64,000 nucleotides of DNA, taken from NCBI RefSeq assembly GCF_028281565.1, contig NZ_JANQJQ010000021.1:248001-312000 (forward strand), written 5' to 3'. The DNA comes from Seonamhaeicola sp. (GTDB lineage: Bacteria; Bacteroidota; Bacteroidia; Flavobacteriales; Flavobacteriaceae). The notes below the pieces were generated by a model. That model ran no database searches, was not told where the DNA came from, and saw only the letters and a program-made list of their open reading frames with translations. Each line of letters opens with the position of its first letter. Position 1 is the stretch's first letter. A program made the position numbers and the translations under genes. Of the stretch, positions 24,872-33,234 are shown one piece after another.

Positions 24872-25531
24872 TCAATGCGCTTCTTTAAGCAATTCCTTAG
24901 GAAATTTAGACTTAAACCTGTTTAACCTTGGAATGGAAATCCGTTGTATATAAGGGTGGTTGGGGTGTAGGCGTTCGTAGTTTTGGTGGTAATCTTCGGC
25001 TACCCAAAATTTCTGGAACGGATAGACTTCAGCAGCAATTGTGGCATTTAACTTTTTAGCTAAAGCAGCTTTTTTCTTTAATATAATTTGTTTTTGCTCG
25101 TCATTTTGGTAAAAAATAATAGAGCGGTATTGCGAGCCGCGGTCAGGGCCCTGGCCATTCATCTGGGTGGGGTTTTGGGAGGCAAAATACACATCCACTA
25201 ACGTTTCAAAACTTACTACTTTAGGGTCGTAAATAATCTCTACGGCTTCGGCATGCCCTGTGCGCCCGGTATTGCTGGCTTCATAGGTTGGATAATCGGT
25301 ATGCCCTCCGGAATACCCGGAAATAGATTCTTCAACGCCTTTGACACTTTCATAAACAGCTTCTACACACCAAAAACAACCACTGGCAAAATAAGCTCTG
25401 GCTTTACCGTTTTCCAAAGGGACTTCAACAGGTTTCGCATTTATAACATTTGCTTGATCTTGTTTTGACTGTGCCGAGTTTTGACAACTGAATACTAAAG
25501 CTATGGCTAAAAGGACTATTAAATTTTTCAT
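24872..25531 (-). CDS. msrA: Peptide methionine sulfoxide reductase A, exported
   Basis: This 219-residue MsrA has the active-site GCFWCVE with the nucleophilic Cys52, then YSGGHTDYPTYEASNTGRTGHAEAVEI, QNPTQMNGQGPDRGSQYRS and YHQNYERLHP. It reduces methionine-S-sulfoxide in proteins. The N-terminus (MKNLIVLLAIALVFSCQ) is a signal peptide with a lipoprotein-like Cys16, so this copy probably works in the periplasm. Monocistronic. Confidence 0.95.
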   Translation of the reverse strand: MKNLIVLLAIALVFSCQNSAQSKQDQANVINAKPVEVPLENGKARAYFASGCFWCVEAVYESVKGVEESISGYSGGHTDYPTYEASNTGRTGHAEAVEIIYDPKVVSFETLVDVYFASQNPTQMNGQGPDRGSQYRSIIFYQNDEQKQIILKKKAALAKKLNATIAAEVYPFQKFWVAEDYHQNYERLHPNHPYIQRISIPRLNRFKSKFPKELLKEAH

Positions 25532-25726
25532 ATCGGATTTTATTTTCCTAAATAAGACGTATAAAAATACAAAACCTTAAAATTTGGAGGGATACTTATG
25601 TTATTTCTAGTGAAATTCTGGAAGAATTTGGTACTTTGACCAAGTTCAGCAGAACCATCGAGAAGTAGACGTTGTCGAATGTGTGTCTTCGAGAGCCTCA
25701 GACAACGTAATCGTACTTTCGTGTCA

Positions 25727-25760
25727 CACTGAGCGCAGTCGAAGTGCTCCAGAAGACATG
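25727..25760. repeat. REP-like palindrome (GAGCGCAGTCGA family)
   Basis: CACTGAGCGCAGTCGAAGTG has CACT/AGTG arms and is followed by CCAGAAGACAT. It is the best-preserved relative of 2919-2955 and shares the core of 17343, 17691 and 19598. Confidence 0.75.
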
Positions 25761-25793
25761 CTTTAATAATACCGCATCAGAATAAACATATAT

Positions 25794-25834
25794 GAGATCG
25801 CCACATCACGCCACAAGCGTGATTCGCAATGACA
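25794..25834. repeat. REP-like palindrome (GAGATCGCCACATCACGC type)
   Basis: ATCACGC (25805-25811) and GCGTGAT (25817-25823) form a 7-bp stem. The flanks GAGATCGCCAC and TCGCAATGACA are typical of bacterial intergenic repeats of this kind. Confidence 0.65.
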
Positions 25835-25836
25835 AT

Positions 25837-25866
25837 AAAAAAAGCCCTCACAAAGTGAAGGCTTTT
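25837..25866. terminator. Terminator after the zinc-ribbon-like/Nif3 operon
   Basis: Minus strand AAAAGCCTTCAC-ttt-GTGAGGGCTTTTTT; the stem has one internal mismatch and a T-tract follows, just past the 25888 stop. Confidence 0.8.
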
Positions 25867-25887
25867 AAATGCTATATTGAAAATGGT

Positions 25888-26667
25888 TTAGAGTTTAGCA
25901 AATAACTTTTCCATTTTTGCTTTTTGCTCTTCGGCTAAGGCAGCATCTACTAAAATTCTGCCACTGTGCTCATCCGTAATGACCTTTTTGCGGGAAGCGA
26001 TCTCTACCTGCACCTGAGGCGGAATGGTAAAGAACGACCCACCGGAAGCCCCTCTTTCAATCGGTACTACCGCCAATCCGTTTTTCACACTGCTTCTGAT
26101 TCTGTCATAAGCCGCTACCAAACGGTCTTCGATTTGTGTTTTATAGGTTTCAGACTTTTCAATTAAAGCCTGCTCTTCTTTTTCGGTTTCTGCTAAAATA
26201 GCATCTAATTCCCCTTTTTTGTGCTTTAAATGCGTTTCACGCTCTTTTAAACGCTCTTTAGTTTCAGCAATTACTTCTTTTTTCTGCTCGATCTGAGCTT
26301 TGAATTCCTTAATGTGCTTTTCGGCTAATTGAATTTCTAATTCCTGGAATTCAATCTCTTTGGTAAGTGAGTTGTACTCCCTGTTATTTCTAACATTTTT
26401 TTGCTGCTCACCGTACTTTTTCATTAAAGCTTTTGACTCTTCAATCAGGTTTTTCTTGGAGCTAATATCGTTGTCAATAACTTCTAAACTGGCAACAAGT
26501 TTTTCTAATCTAATGTTCAGTCCGGCAACTTCATCTTCAAGGTCACGAACCTCTAAAGGAAGCTCCCCGCGAACATTTCTAATTTCATCTATACGAGAAT
26601 CTATGAGTTGTAAATCGTATAAGGCTCTTAAACGCTCTTCTACAGTTACTTCTTTCTTTTTAGCCAT
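25888..26667 (-). CDS. CT398-like coiled-coil protein with a cysteine-less zinc-ribbon position
   Basis: This 259-residue protein has a long coiled-coil hairpin at residues ~25-180 (ELEIQLAEKHIKEFKAQIEQKKE) and a C-terminal domain at the place of the CT398/zf-RING_7 C4 zinc ribbon. In classical members that domain has two CxxC pairs; here it reads GASGGSFFTIPPQVQ and TDEHSGRILVD with no cysteine, so it cannot bind zinc in the usual way. Its partner in the operon, Nif3, overlaps nearly end to end (3-bp gap), a conserved bacterial pairing. The function is unknown; cytoplasmic. Confidence 0.88.
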   Translation of the reverse strand: MAKKKEVTVEERLRALYDLQLIDSRIDEIRNVRGELPLEVRDLEDEVAGLNIRLEKLVASLEVIDNDISSKKNLIEESKALMKKYGEQQKNVRNNREYNSLTKEIEFQELEIQLAEKHIKEFKAQIEQKKEVIAETKERLKERETHLKHKKGELDAILAETEKEEQALIEKSETYKTQIEDRLVAAYDRIRSSVKNGLAVVPIERGASGGSFFTIPPQVQVEIASRKKVITDEHSGRILVDAALAEEQKAKMEKLFAKL

Positions 26668-26670
26668 ACT

Positions 26671-27765
26671 TTAAAAATACTTAACGGGATTGGTATTGGT
26701 GTTTGATAAAACGACTGCAAAATTAGTAATTTTTTTTGTAAGATACGCCACTAAAAGATTTTTTGTGAACTGTTCGCTTTCATAATGTCCAATATCAGCC
26801 AGAAGCATAGCATTTTCGGCCGTAAAAAAGTCGTGATACTTTAAATCAGCCGTGATAAACACATCGGCACCGGCCGCTTTAGCAGCGTTGATAGCAAAAC
26901 TTCCTGAGCCACCTAAAACAGCTACCTTTTTAACAGGTCTTTTTAAGAATGCAGAATGCCTGATACAACCGGTTTTCATACGTGACTTCACAAATGCCAG
27001 AAAGTCTGCTTCCTGCATGGGATCTTTAAGGACTCCAACCATACCCATGCCGATATGCTGGTTTCTATTTTCTATGGTAACTACCTCATAAGCCACTTCT
27101 TCATAACTATGGGCGTCCATAAGCGCTTTTATAACTTTTGATTCCACATGTTTTGGAAATATGACCGATACCTGGGTTTCTGCTTCCTGATGAGTTTTGC
27201 CTTTCTTACCCAGGGTTGGATTGGAATCTTCATTGCCTTGATAGGTCCCGACACCATCCGTATTAAAACTACAATTACTGTAATTTCCAATATGGCCGGC
27301 ACCGGCTTCAAATAAAGCGTTTCTCAAGGACTCCGCTTCGTTTTTAGGAACGTAAGTCGTTAGTTTTTTAATGGTTGCCGACTGTGGAATGAGTATCTTT
27401 TTATCCTCCAAACCAAGTTTATCACAGATCATGGCATTAACACCTTGTAAGGCATTATCTAAAGCCGTATGTATGGCATAAATGGCAATATTGTGCTTTA
27501 TGGCTTTTAGAACAACACGCTCTACGTAGGTTTTACCCGTTATTTTTTTAAGTCCTTTAAATATAATAGGGTGGAAGCTCACTATTAGATTGCAGTTTTC
27601 AGCAATAGCTTCGTCTACAACGGCTTCCAAAGTATCTAAAGTGACCAATACGCCGGTTAATTTTTCGTTTTTATCACCTACTAAAAGGCCTACATTGTCA
27701 AAATCTTCAGCGTAAGCCAAAGGGGCCAGGGCCTCTAAATGATCAATGACGTCTTGAACAATCAT
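26671..27765 (-). CDS. Nif3-like dinuclear metal centre hexameric protein
   Basis: This 364-residue NIF3/YqfO-family protein has metal-ligand motifs SFHPIIFKGLKKI and YAIHTALDNALQGVN in the N-terminal half, and ADLKYHDFFTAE with DIGHYESEQF in the C-terminal half. Between them (~130-240) is the PII-like insert seen in YqfO. The family is a toroidal hexamer with two metals per subunit; a link to GTP cyclohydrolase I has been proposed in other species, but the role here is unsettled. Upstream is a TATCTTTG -7 box (27784-27791). Confidence 0.92.
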   Translation of the reverse strand: MIVQDVIDHLEALAPLAYAEDFDNVGLLVGDKNEKLTGVLVTLDTLEAVVDEAIAENCNLIVSFHPIIFKGLKKITGKTYVERVVLKAIKHNIAIYAIHTALDNALQGVNAMICDKLGLEDKKILIPQSATIKKLTTYVPKNEAESLRNALFEAGAGHIGNYSNCSFNTDGVGTYQGNEDSNPTLGKKGKTHQEAETQVSVIFPKHVESKVIKALMDAHSYEEVAYEVVTIENRNQHIGMGMVGVLKDPMQEADFLAFVKSRMKTGCIRHSAFLKRPVKKVAVLGGSGSFAINAAKAAGADVFITADLKYHDFFTAENAMLLADIGHYESEQFTKNLLVAYLTKKITNFAVVLSNTNTNPVKYF

Positions 27766-27783
27766 AAGTTATTTTATTTGCTT

Positions 27784-27791
27784 CAAAGATA
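27784..27791 (-). promoter_or_regulatory. -7 box of the Nif3 operon
   Basis: Minus strand TATCTTTG, 18 bp before the Nif3 start codon. Confidence 0.55.
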
Positions 27792-27905
27792 AAATATTAT
27801 ACATTCACAAGTTCATTATTATTGTTTTTTAAAGGCTTGGTGTCCTCTTAAATGATTTAATATTGATTATATTCGAACCGACGTATTTATTAAGTTTTCG
27901 CTGTG

Positions 27906-28910
27906 ATGAAGTTCATTAGAAAAATACTTTTACCTATAGTGCCCGTCTATTATGCTGTGACAAGCTTAAGGAATAAATTGTACGATTCCGGTATCAAAAA
28001 ATCTACTTCATATACGTTGCCAATCATTTGTGTTGGAAATTTAAGTGTTGGCGGCACCGGGAAAACCCCTATGATCGAATATCTGATTAATCTTTTGAAA
28101 GACGACTATGACCTGGCTACCTTAAGTAGAGGTTACAAAAGAAAGACCGAGGGGTTTCAATTGGCAAATGAGGATGCCAATGCGGAGACGATCGGAGATG
28201 AACCCTTCCAGTTTTATAGCAAATTTAAAAACGATATTCTGGTTGCTGTGGACGCCAACAGAAATAATGGCATCAAGAACTTGCAGTCAAATGACAATGC
28301 ACCGGAAATTATTTTATTGGATGATGCGTTCCAGCATAGGAAGGTAACAGCAGGTTTTAATATTTTATTGACTACTTACAGTCAGCCTTATTTTAACGAT
28401 CTTGTATTGCCAACAGGTAATTTACGCGAGCCGAAAAGCGGTGCAAAACGAGCGGATGCCATTATCATTACTAAATGCCCTGATACTATAAGTGATGACG
28501 AAAAACAGGAATTTATAAAGAAAATAAATCCCGAAAAGCATCAGCAGGTGTTTTTTAGTACTATTAAGTATTCGGAAGAAGTATTTTCTGAAACGGGTTC
28601 GAAAAACATTGAAGAGCTATCCGCATTTACTTTGGTTACAGGCATTGCCAATGCATCACCTTTGGTTAGTTTTCTAAAACAGCAAGGCCTTGATTTTAAG
28701 CATCTGAATTTTAAAGATCACTACCATTTCACGCAAAATGATATTGATGAACTGCGTGAAGAACCATTGATTGTCACCACAGAAAAGGATTTTATGCGTT
28801 TAAGTCCCTACGACTCCTTAAGAGAGCGGTTGTATTATTTACCGATTAAAGTGGTTATTGATAATGCAAATGCTTTTAATAGTATGATAGCGGACTATTT
28901 AAAGAGTTAA
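27906..28910 (+). CDS. lpxK: Tetraacyldisaccharide 4'-kinase
   Basis: This 334-residue lipid A biosynthesis kinase has the P-loop variant VGNLSVGGTGKTPM after an N-terminal membrane-associating segment (KILLPIVPVYYAVTSLRN). It also has LATLSRGYKRKTEG, LLDDAFQHRKV and TGNLREP. It phosphorylates the 4' position of the lipid A disaccharide at the inner membrane. I use ATG 27906; the track begins one codon earlier at GTG. Its stop codon overlaps that of the convergent kinase gene by two bases (28908-28909). Confidence 0.95.
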   Translation: MKFIRKILLPIVPVYYAVTSLRNKLYDSGIKKSTSYTLPIICVGNLSVGGTGKTPMIEYLINLLKDDYDLATLSRGYKRKTEGFQLANEDANAETIGDEPFQFYSKFKNDILVAVDANRNNGIKNLQSNDNAPEIILLDDAFQHRKVTAGFNILLTTYSQPYFNDLVLPTGNLREPKSGAKRADAIIITKCPDTISDDEKQEFIKKINPEKHQQVFFSTIKYSEEVFSETGSKNIEELSAFTLVTGIANASPLVSFLKQQGLDFKHLNFKDHYHFTQNDIDELREEPLIVTTEKDFMRLSPYDSLRERLYYLPIKVVIDNANAFNSMIADYLKS

Positions 28911-31138
28911 GCCGATTTATCTTCTTTTGAAGCCAGTGCATTATAAAGTTTTTTCTCAAACTCTTCCTGTTTGAATGGCTTAGGGATGATATCCGTAAAT
29001 CCGGCTTCGTCAAACTCATGCATTTTATCTTCAATAGTAACGGCTGTTAAGGCAAAAATGGTCAGTTCCTTATCAAAAGTCCTTACAATTTTAGTCGCTT
29101 CAATACCACTAATTCCCGGCATGTGAATATCCATTAAAATAAGATTGTAGTCGTTGGTTTTGATCATTTCTACAGCATCGGTACCATTATCGACAATATC
29201 ACATTTAAGGTCCATTTTGGTCAGGATCTTTTTGGTGATCATTTGGTTGATCTTGTTGTCTTCAACCACTAAGATCTTAACGTTGGATAAGTCCAGTGTG
29301 TTGGTCTCCTTATCAAAGTAAGATGTTTTTGTTTCAGAAACTTCTTTAATAGATGTATATTCCAAAGGAATGTCAAAAAAGAAAGTTGTTCCTTTTTCCA
29401 GTTCACTTTTAACATGAATTTCACCCTTTAAAATATCTATCAAACCTTTAACAATGGAAAGTCCTAAACCGGTACCACCGTATTTTCTGTTAATTTGAAT
29501 AGAGCCCTGAGAGAAACTTTCAAACATATTGTCCTGTTTCTCCTGGCTAATGCCTATGCCGTTATCTTCAACTTCAAATCTAAGGGTATAGATATTGTCT
29601 TTAATTTCCATTTGATACACCCGGATCCAAATATCACCGTCTTTAGTAAACTTAATGGAATTACCAATTAAGTTTATCAGGATTTGAGAGATCTTGATCT
29701 GATCTGCCACAAAGTTTTCCGGAAGCTTTTTATCATATTCAAAATGGATCTTAATATTATTGTCTTCTGCCGAATTATTCAGTGCAAGAATGATGTTGTT
29801 TATCTTTTTCTTTAAATTGAATGGTTCCGGTTCCAGGTTAACTTTATTCGCTTCAATCTTATTAATCTGAAGAATATCGTTAATGAACGTCAACAGATAA
29901 TCGCCCGAGAATTTCAACGACTTTAAATGCTGAATTTGTTCGGGTTTCGGGTTTTCTTCAAGCAGCATATTACTTAACCCGGTCACGGCATAAAGCGGTG
30001 TACGTAACTCATGGGTTACCGTTGACAGGAAATTAGCTTTGGTTTTTGAAGCTAATTCGGCTTTTTCCTTGGCAATAATAAGCTCCCCGTTCTTTTTATG
30101 AAGCATATTATTGGTCTTTAACCTGATATTATTGTTTTTATATAATGATAAGGTTAAAAGCGATAAAATTGTGATTAAAGCCACACTTAAAATGGAAATT
30201 AGGGTTCTTACACCGTCATCTTCCTGTTCTTCTTTGGCTTGTGCTTCCAGTTCCTTAATCCTGTCGTTCTGTTCGTTCAATAAGAATTGGGTTTCCTGCT
30301 CTTTGGTAGAACTTACCCTTGTTAAATTTCTAATGGAATCTGAAAGTTCCAGGTGATTCCTTAAGTGATTTCTTGAAAGCTGATAGTTGCCAATGCTATT
30401 ATGCAAATCACTGGCTATGAAATAGGCTTCATTTAAAACAGAAGTAAAGTTGTGCTGTTTTGCAATTTGTAAGCCTTCGTTAACCAGTTCAATGGCTTTT
30501 TCATTATCTCCCAGTTTATGATAAACCAAACCATGGTTTAAAAGCCCTTCACTTTGTGTTTTTAATAAACCGGTCTTTTTAGCCTGAGCCGTGGCTTGCT
30601 CCAATACGGACCTGGCTTTTCTGTAGTTTTTTAACAGAATGAAATTTTTACCTTCTAAAAGCAGGGTTTCCGCTATGCCTTCTTCCAGTTCTTCCTGTTC
30701 AAAGAGGTTTTTTGCCGATTTAAAGTAATCCGAAGCCTGATAGTAATCACCTTTACTGACATAAACTTCACCTAAAGTTTTATAGGAGTTAGCTAAATTG
30801 GCATTATCATTGGTCTCTGTGTGCATTTTTATCGCCTCATTCAAAGACTGAATGGCGTTATCCTCTTCCTCAATAATAAGCTGAAGCTTTCCTTTTATGG
30901 TATAAATAATACCAATACTTTTCTTGTTATCAGCTTTTTGAGCGAGTTTTAAAGCTTCATCAAGGTTTCTCTGAGCTTCAAAATAGTTGAATTTTTCTAA
31001 TGCGGATTGAGATTGCTCAATACGATGATTAATGTTATTCTGCTGAATTTCAGGGTCGTCTTCGATGCTTTTTTGAGACCATACAACAAGGCTCAATAAC
31101 ATTGTCAGAACGAAAATATATTGCTTAGGTTGGGACAT
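28907..31138 (-). CDS. TPR-containing hybrid sensor histidine kinase/response regulator (2)
   Basis: This 743-residue protein has the same architecture as the kinase at 9364-11649: signal peptide, TPR helices (~30-270, e.g. ANLAKSYKTLGEVYVSKGDYYQASDYF-type repeats), a TM helix, then HisKA with STVTHELRTPLYAVTG (His ~376). HATPase has LINLIGNSIKFTK and GTGLGLSI, and the receiver has LILMDIHMPGISG (Asp ~670). The shared motifs and domain order make it a paralogue. It has no DNA-binding output. It diverges from no obvious partner, and its 3' end overlaps lpxK tail-to-tail. Confidence 0.93.
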   Translation of the reverse strand: MSQPKQYIFVLTMLLSLVVWSQKSIEDDPEIQQNNINHRIEQSQSALEKFNYFEAQRNLDEALKLAQKADNKKSIGIIYTIKGKLQLIIEEEDNAIQSLNEAIKMHTETNDNANLANSYKTLGEVYVSKGDYYQASDYFKSAKNLFEQEELEEGIAETLLLEGKNFILLKNYRKARSVLEQATAQAKKTGLLKTQSEGLLNHGLVYHKLGDNEKAIELVNEGLQIAKQHNFTSVLNEAYFIASDLHNSIGNYQLSRNHLRNHLELSDSIRNLTRVSSTKEQETQFLLNEQNDRIKELEAQAKEEQEDDGVRTLISILSVALITILSLLTLSLYKNNNIRLKTNNMLHKKNGELIIAKEKAELASKTKANFLSTVTHELRTPLYAVTGLSNMLLEENPKPEQIQHLKSLKFSGDYLLTFINDILQINKIEANKVNLEPEPFNLKKKINNIILALNNSAEDNNIKIHFEYDKKLPENFVADQIKISQILINLIGNSIKFTKDGDIWIRVYQMEIKDNIYTLRFEVEDNGIGISQEKQDNMFESFSQGSIQINRKYGGTGLGLSIVKGLIDILKGEIHVKSELEKGTTFFFDIPLEYTSIKEVSETKTSYFDKETNTLDLSNVKILVVEDNKINQMITKKILTKMDLKCDIVDNGTDAVEMIKTNDYNLILMDIHMPGISGIEATKIVRTFDKELTIFALTAVTIEDKMHEFDEAGFTDIIPKPFKQEEFEKKLYNALASKEDKSA

Positions 31139-31166
31139 ATTACTTCAATATTACCGACAAATATAA

Positions 31167-32183
31167 TTATTTTATCGATAAAATACACTTTTTTTCCGAT
31201 AAATTGCATATTAAGTCAATAATTCTTTTCGAATATCCGGTTTCATTATCGTACCAACCAATGATTTTTACCATGTTTCCAATAACCGATGTCATTTGGG
31301 AATCAAATATGCAGGAATGGGTATTTCCTATAATATCAATAGAAACGATCGGGTCTTCTGTATATTCTAAAATACCTTTATAACTATGTTGTGACGCTTC
31401 TTTAAACGTATTATTGATCTTTTCAATAGTAACAGCATCTTTTACATTAAACGTAATATCTGTTAAAGAGCCGTTTATAACCGGTACTCTGATGCCACAA
31501 CCGCCTATAACACTGGATAATTCGGGAAAAATTTTTGTTAAAGCTTTGGCTGCTCCCGTAGTTGTTGGTACTATGGACTGCCCTGCAGCACGTGACCGAC
31601 GCAGGTCCCTGTGCGGTTGATCGTGTAAACTCTGGTCGGTGGTATACGAATGTACCGTTGTAATATACGCTTCATTGATCCCACACAGTTTATTGACAAT
31701 ATCAAACATGGGTGCTGCATTATTGGTAGTACACGATGCGTTGGAAATAATACGTTCCGTACCATCTAAAATATGGTCATTAACCCCTAAAACAATGGTT
31801 TTTATGTCGTCTTCAAGCGGTGGAACACTTAAAATAACCTGTTTCGCTTCATTTTTCAGGTGATATTCCAAATCTGAAGCGGTTTTAAACTTTCCGGTGG
31901 ATTCAATAACGAAATCAACCTTATAAGGGCTCCAATCAATATATTTCGGATGTTTTTCCCTTAATAACGGAACGGTTTCGTTACCAATAATAATGTGGTT
32001 TTCATCTGAGGAAACAGGACCGTCAAAAAGGCCGTGAACACTGTCGTATTTAAGCAGGTGGGTTAATGTTTTAACATCAGCCAGGTCATTGATAGCAACA
32101 ACCTTTATGTTTTTATAATCTTGAAGTAATCTAAAAACACGCCTGCCAATTCTACCAAAACCGTTGATGGCTACAGTAATCAT
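31167..32183 (-). CDS. gap: Type I glyceraldehyde-3-phosphate dehydrogenase
   Basis: This 338-residue GAPDH has the NAD-binding GFGRIGRRVFRLL start, the catalytic Cys in SNASCTTNNAAP, and GAAKALTKIFPEL and WYDNETGYS near the C-terminus. It interconverts glyceraldehyde-3-phosphate and 1,3-bisphosphoglycerate. The N-terminal ATG is 2 bp from the lipA stop, so the two are co-transcribed. The pairing with lipA is unusual outside flavobacteria. The specificity (NAD or NADP) is not certain: the position after the second beta-strand reads INDLADV, favouring NAD. Confidence 0.95.
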   Translation of the reverse strand: MITVAINGFGRIGRRVFRLLQDYKNIKVVAINDLADVKTLTHLLKYDSVHGLFDGPVSSDENHIIIGNETVPLLREKHPKYIDWSPYKVDFVIESTGKFKTASDLEYHLKNEAKQVILSVPPLEDDIKTIVLGVNDHILDGTERIISNASCTTNNAAPMFDIVNKLCGINEAYITTVHSYTTDQSLHDQPHRDLRRSRAAGQSIVPTTTGAAKALTKIFPELSSVIGGCGIRVPVINGSLTDITFNVKDAVTIEKINNTFKEASQHSYKGILEYTEDPIVSIDIIGNTHSCIFDSQMTSVIGNMVKIIGWYDNETGYSKRIIDLICNLSEKKCILSIK

Positions 32184-32185
32184 TT

Positions 32186-33064
32186 TTAATGAATGTGTTT
32201 TTGTGCTCTATAGGATGAACGTACCAAAGCACTACTTTCTACATGGCGGAACCCTAAACTTAAACCGATCTCTTCGTATTCTTTAAACTGATCGGGATTG
32301 ATAAATTGTTTTACCGGCAGGTGTTTTTTACTGGGTTGAAGGTATTGTCCGACAGTAACCACATCCACATCATGGGCTTTTAGATCATGTAATGTTTCAA
32401 TAACTTCTTCCCTGGTTTCACCTAAACCAAGCATAATACCGGACTTGGTGCGTCTTTGGCCCCGTTGTTTTAAATACTTAAGAACGCCTAAGCTTCTGTC
32501 GTATTGTGCCTGGATTCTAACTTCCCGGGTTAATCGTCGTACCGTTTCTATATTATGGGATACTACTTCGGGAGATACATCAACTATCCGGTCAATGTGT
32601 TGTTCAATGCCTTGAAAGTCGGGGATCAACGTTTCCAGTGTGGTCTCCGGGTTCATTCTTCGGACTGCTTTTACTGTTTCCGCCCACATGATACTGCCCA
32701 TGTCCTTCAGGTCATCTCTGTCAACACTGGTTAATACCGCATGTTTGATATTCATGATCTTAATGGAGCGTGCTACCTTTTCGGGTTCATCCCAATCCAC
32801 AGATTCCGGACGTCCGGTTTTAACACCACAAAAGCCACAGGAACGGGTACAGATATTACCCAGGATCATAAAAGTAGCGGTGCCTTCACCCCAGCACTCA
32901 CCCATATTAGGGCAACTTCCGGAGGTGCAAATCGTGTTTAATTTATATTTATCAACTAAACCCCGTAATTCGGTATACTTTTTCCCTGTTGGAAGTTTTA
33001 CACGAAGCCATTTTGGTTTCGGTTTTCTTTCAGGTAATATATTAGATGTGATTTCCTTTTGCAT
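32186..33064 (-). CDS. lipA: Lipoyl synthase
   Basis: This radical SAM enzyme inserts two sulfurs into octanoyl-lipoyl domains. Two cluster motifs are visible: the auxiliary [12 protein letters not shown] and the radical [11 protein letters not shown]. The C-terminal [11 protein letters not shown] carries the Ser ligand of the auxiliary cluster. I use ATG 33064 (MQKEITSN); the track begins two codons earlier at TTG. The promoter region is a full copy of the dispersed repeat, with TATTTTTG at 33082-33089, only 18 bp before the ATG. Confidence 0.96.
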   Translation of the reverse strand: MQKEITSNILPERKPKPKWLRVKLPTGKKYTELRGLVDKYKLNTICTSGSCPNMGECWGEGTATFMILGNICTRSCGFCGVKTGRPESVDWDEPEKVARSIKIMNIKHAVLTSVDRDDLKDMGSIMWAETVKAVRRMNPETTLETLIPDFQGIEQHIDRIVDVSPEVVSHNIETVRRLTREVRIQAQYDRSLGVLKYLKQRGQRRTKSGIMLGLGETREEVIETLHDLKAHDVDVVTVGQYLQPSKKHLPVKQFINPDQFKEYEEIGLSLGFRHVESSALVRSSYRAQKHIH

Positions 33065-33081
33065 AGTCAAAAAATGAAATG

Positions 33082-33089
33082 CAAAAATA
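33082..33089 (-). promoter_or_regulatory. -7 box of lipA-gap, carried by repeat copy B
   Basis: Minus strand TATTTTTG, a TAnnTTTG match 18 bp before the lipA ATG. Confidence 0.65.
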
Positions 33090-33218
33090 CGTGATTTTTT
33101 TCATTTGGAGATTTATCTAGAACTAAATGAAAGAAAATCATGTATTAACGAAGTGGTTCCTGAAGTGAAACTAAATTTTGTATTGTTTTAAACAAAATTT
33201 AGTTTTTTACAGAAGAAA
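33082..33218 (-). repeat. Promoter-bearing dispersed repeat, copy B (upstream of lipA)
   Basis: On the minus strand: TTTCTTCTGTAAAAAACT, inverted repeat 1 AACTAAATTTTG / CAAAATTTAGTT (perfect), conserved block TTTCACTTCAGGAACC, then ATACATGATTTTCTTTCATT and AAATGAAAAAAATCACGTAT, ending in the -7 box. It fills nearly all of the gap between the NRAMP stop and the lipA start. Confidence 0.8.
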
Positions 33219-33234
33219 GATACAAAGTATTCTT

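Larger units (their letters stand above)
25532..25887. other. Intergenic region built of REP-like repeats, no gene seen
   Basis: These 356 bp hold no credible ORF. Several degenerate repeats lie at 25640-25725 (TTCGAGAGCCTCAGACAACG), followed by a well-preserved one at 25727-25746, a second type at 25794-25834 and a terminator at 25837-25866. Confidence 0.6.

Noticed and set aside
24729-24953. 74-aa plus-strand ORF between the MORN-like gene and msrA
   Set aside because: It overlaps the msrA 3' end and a boundary motif; no domain or signal peptide.
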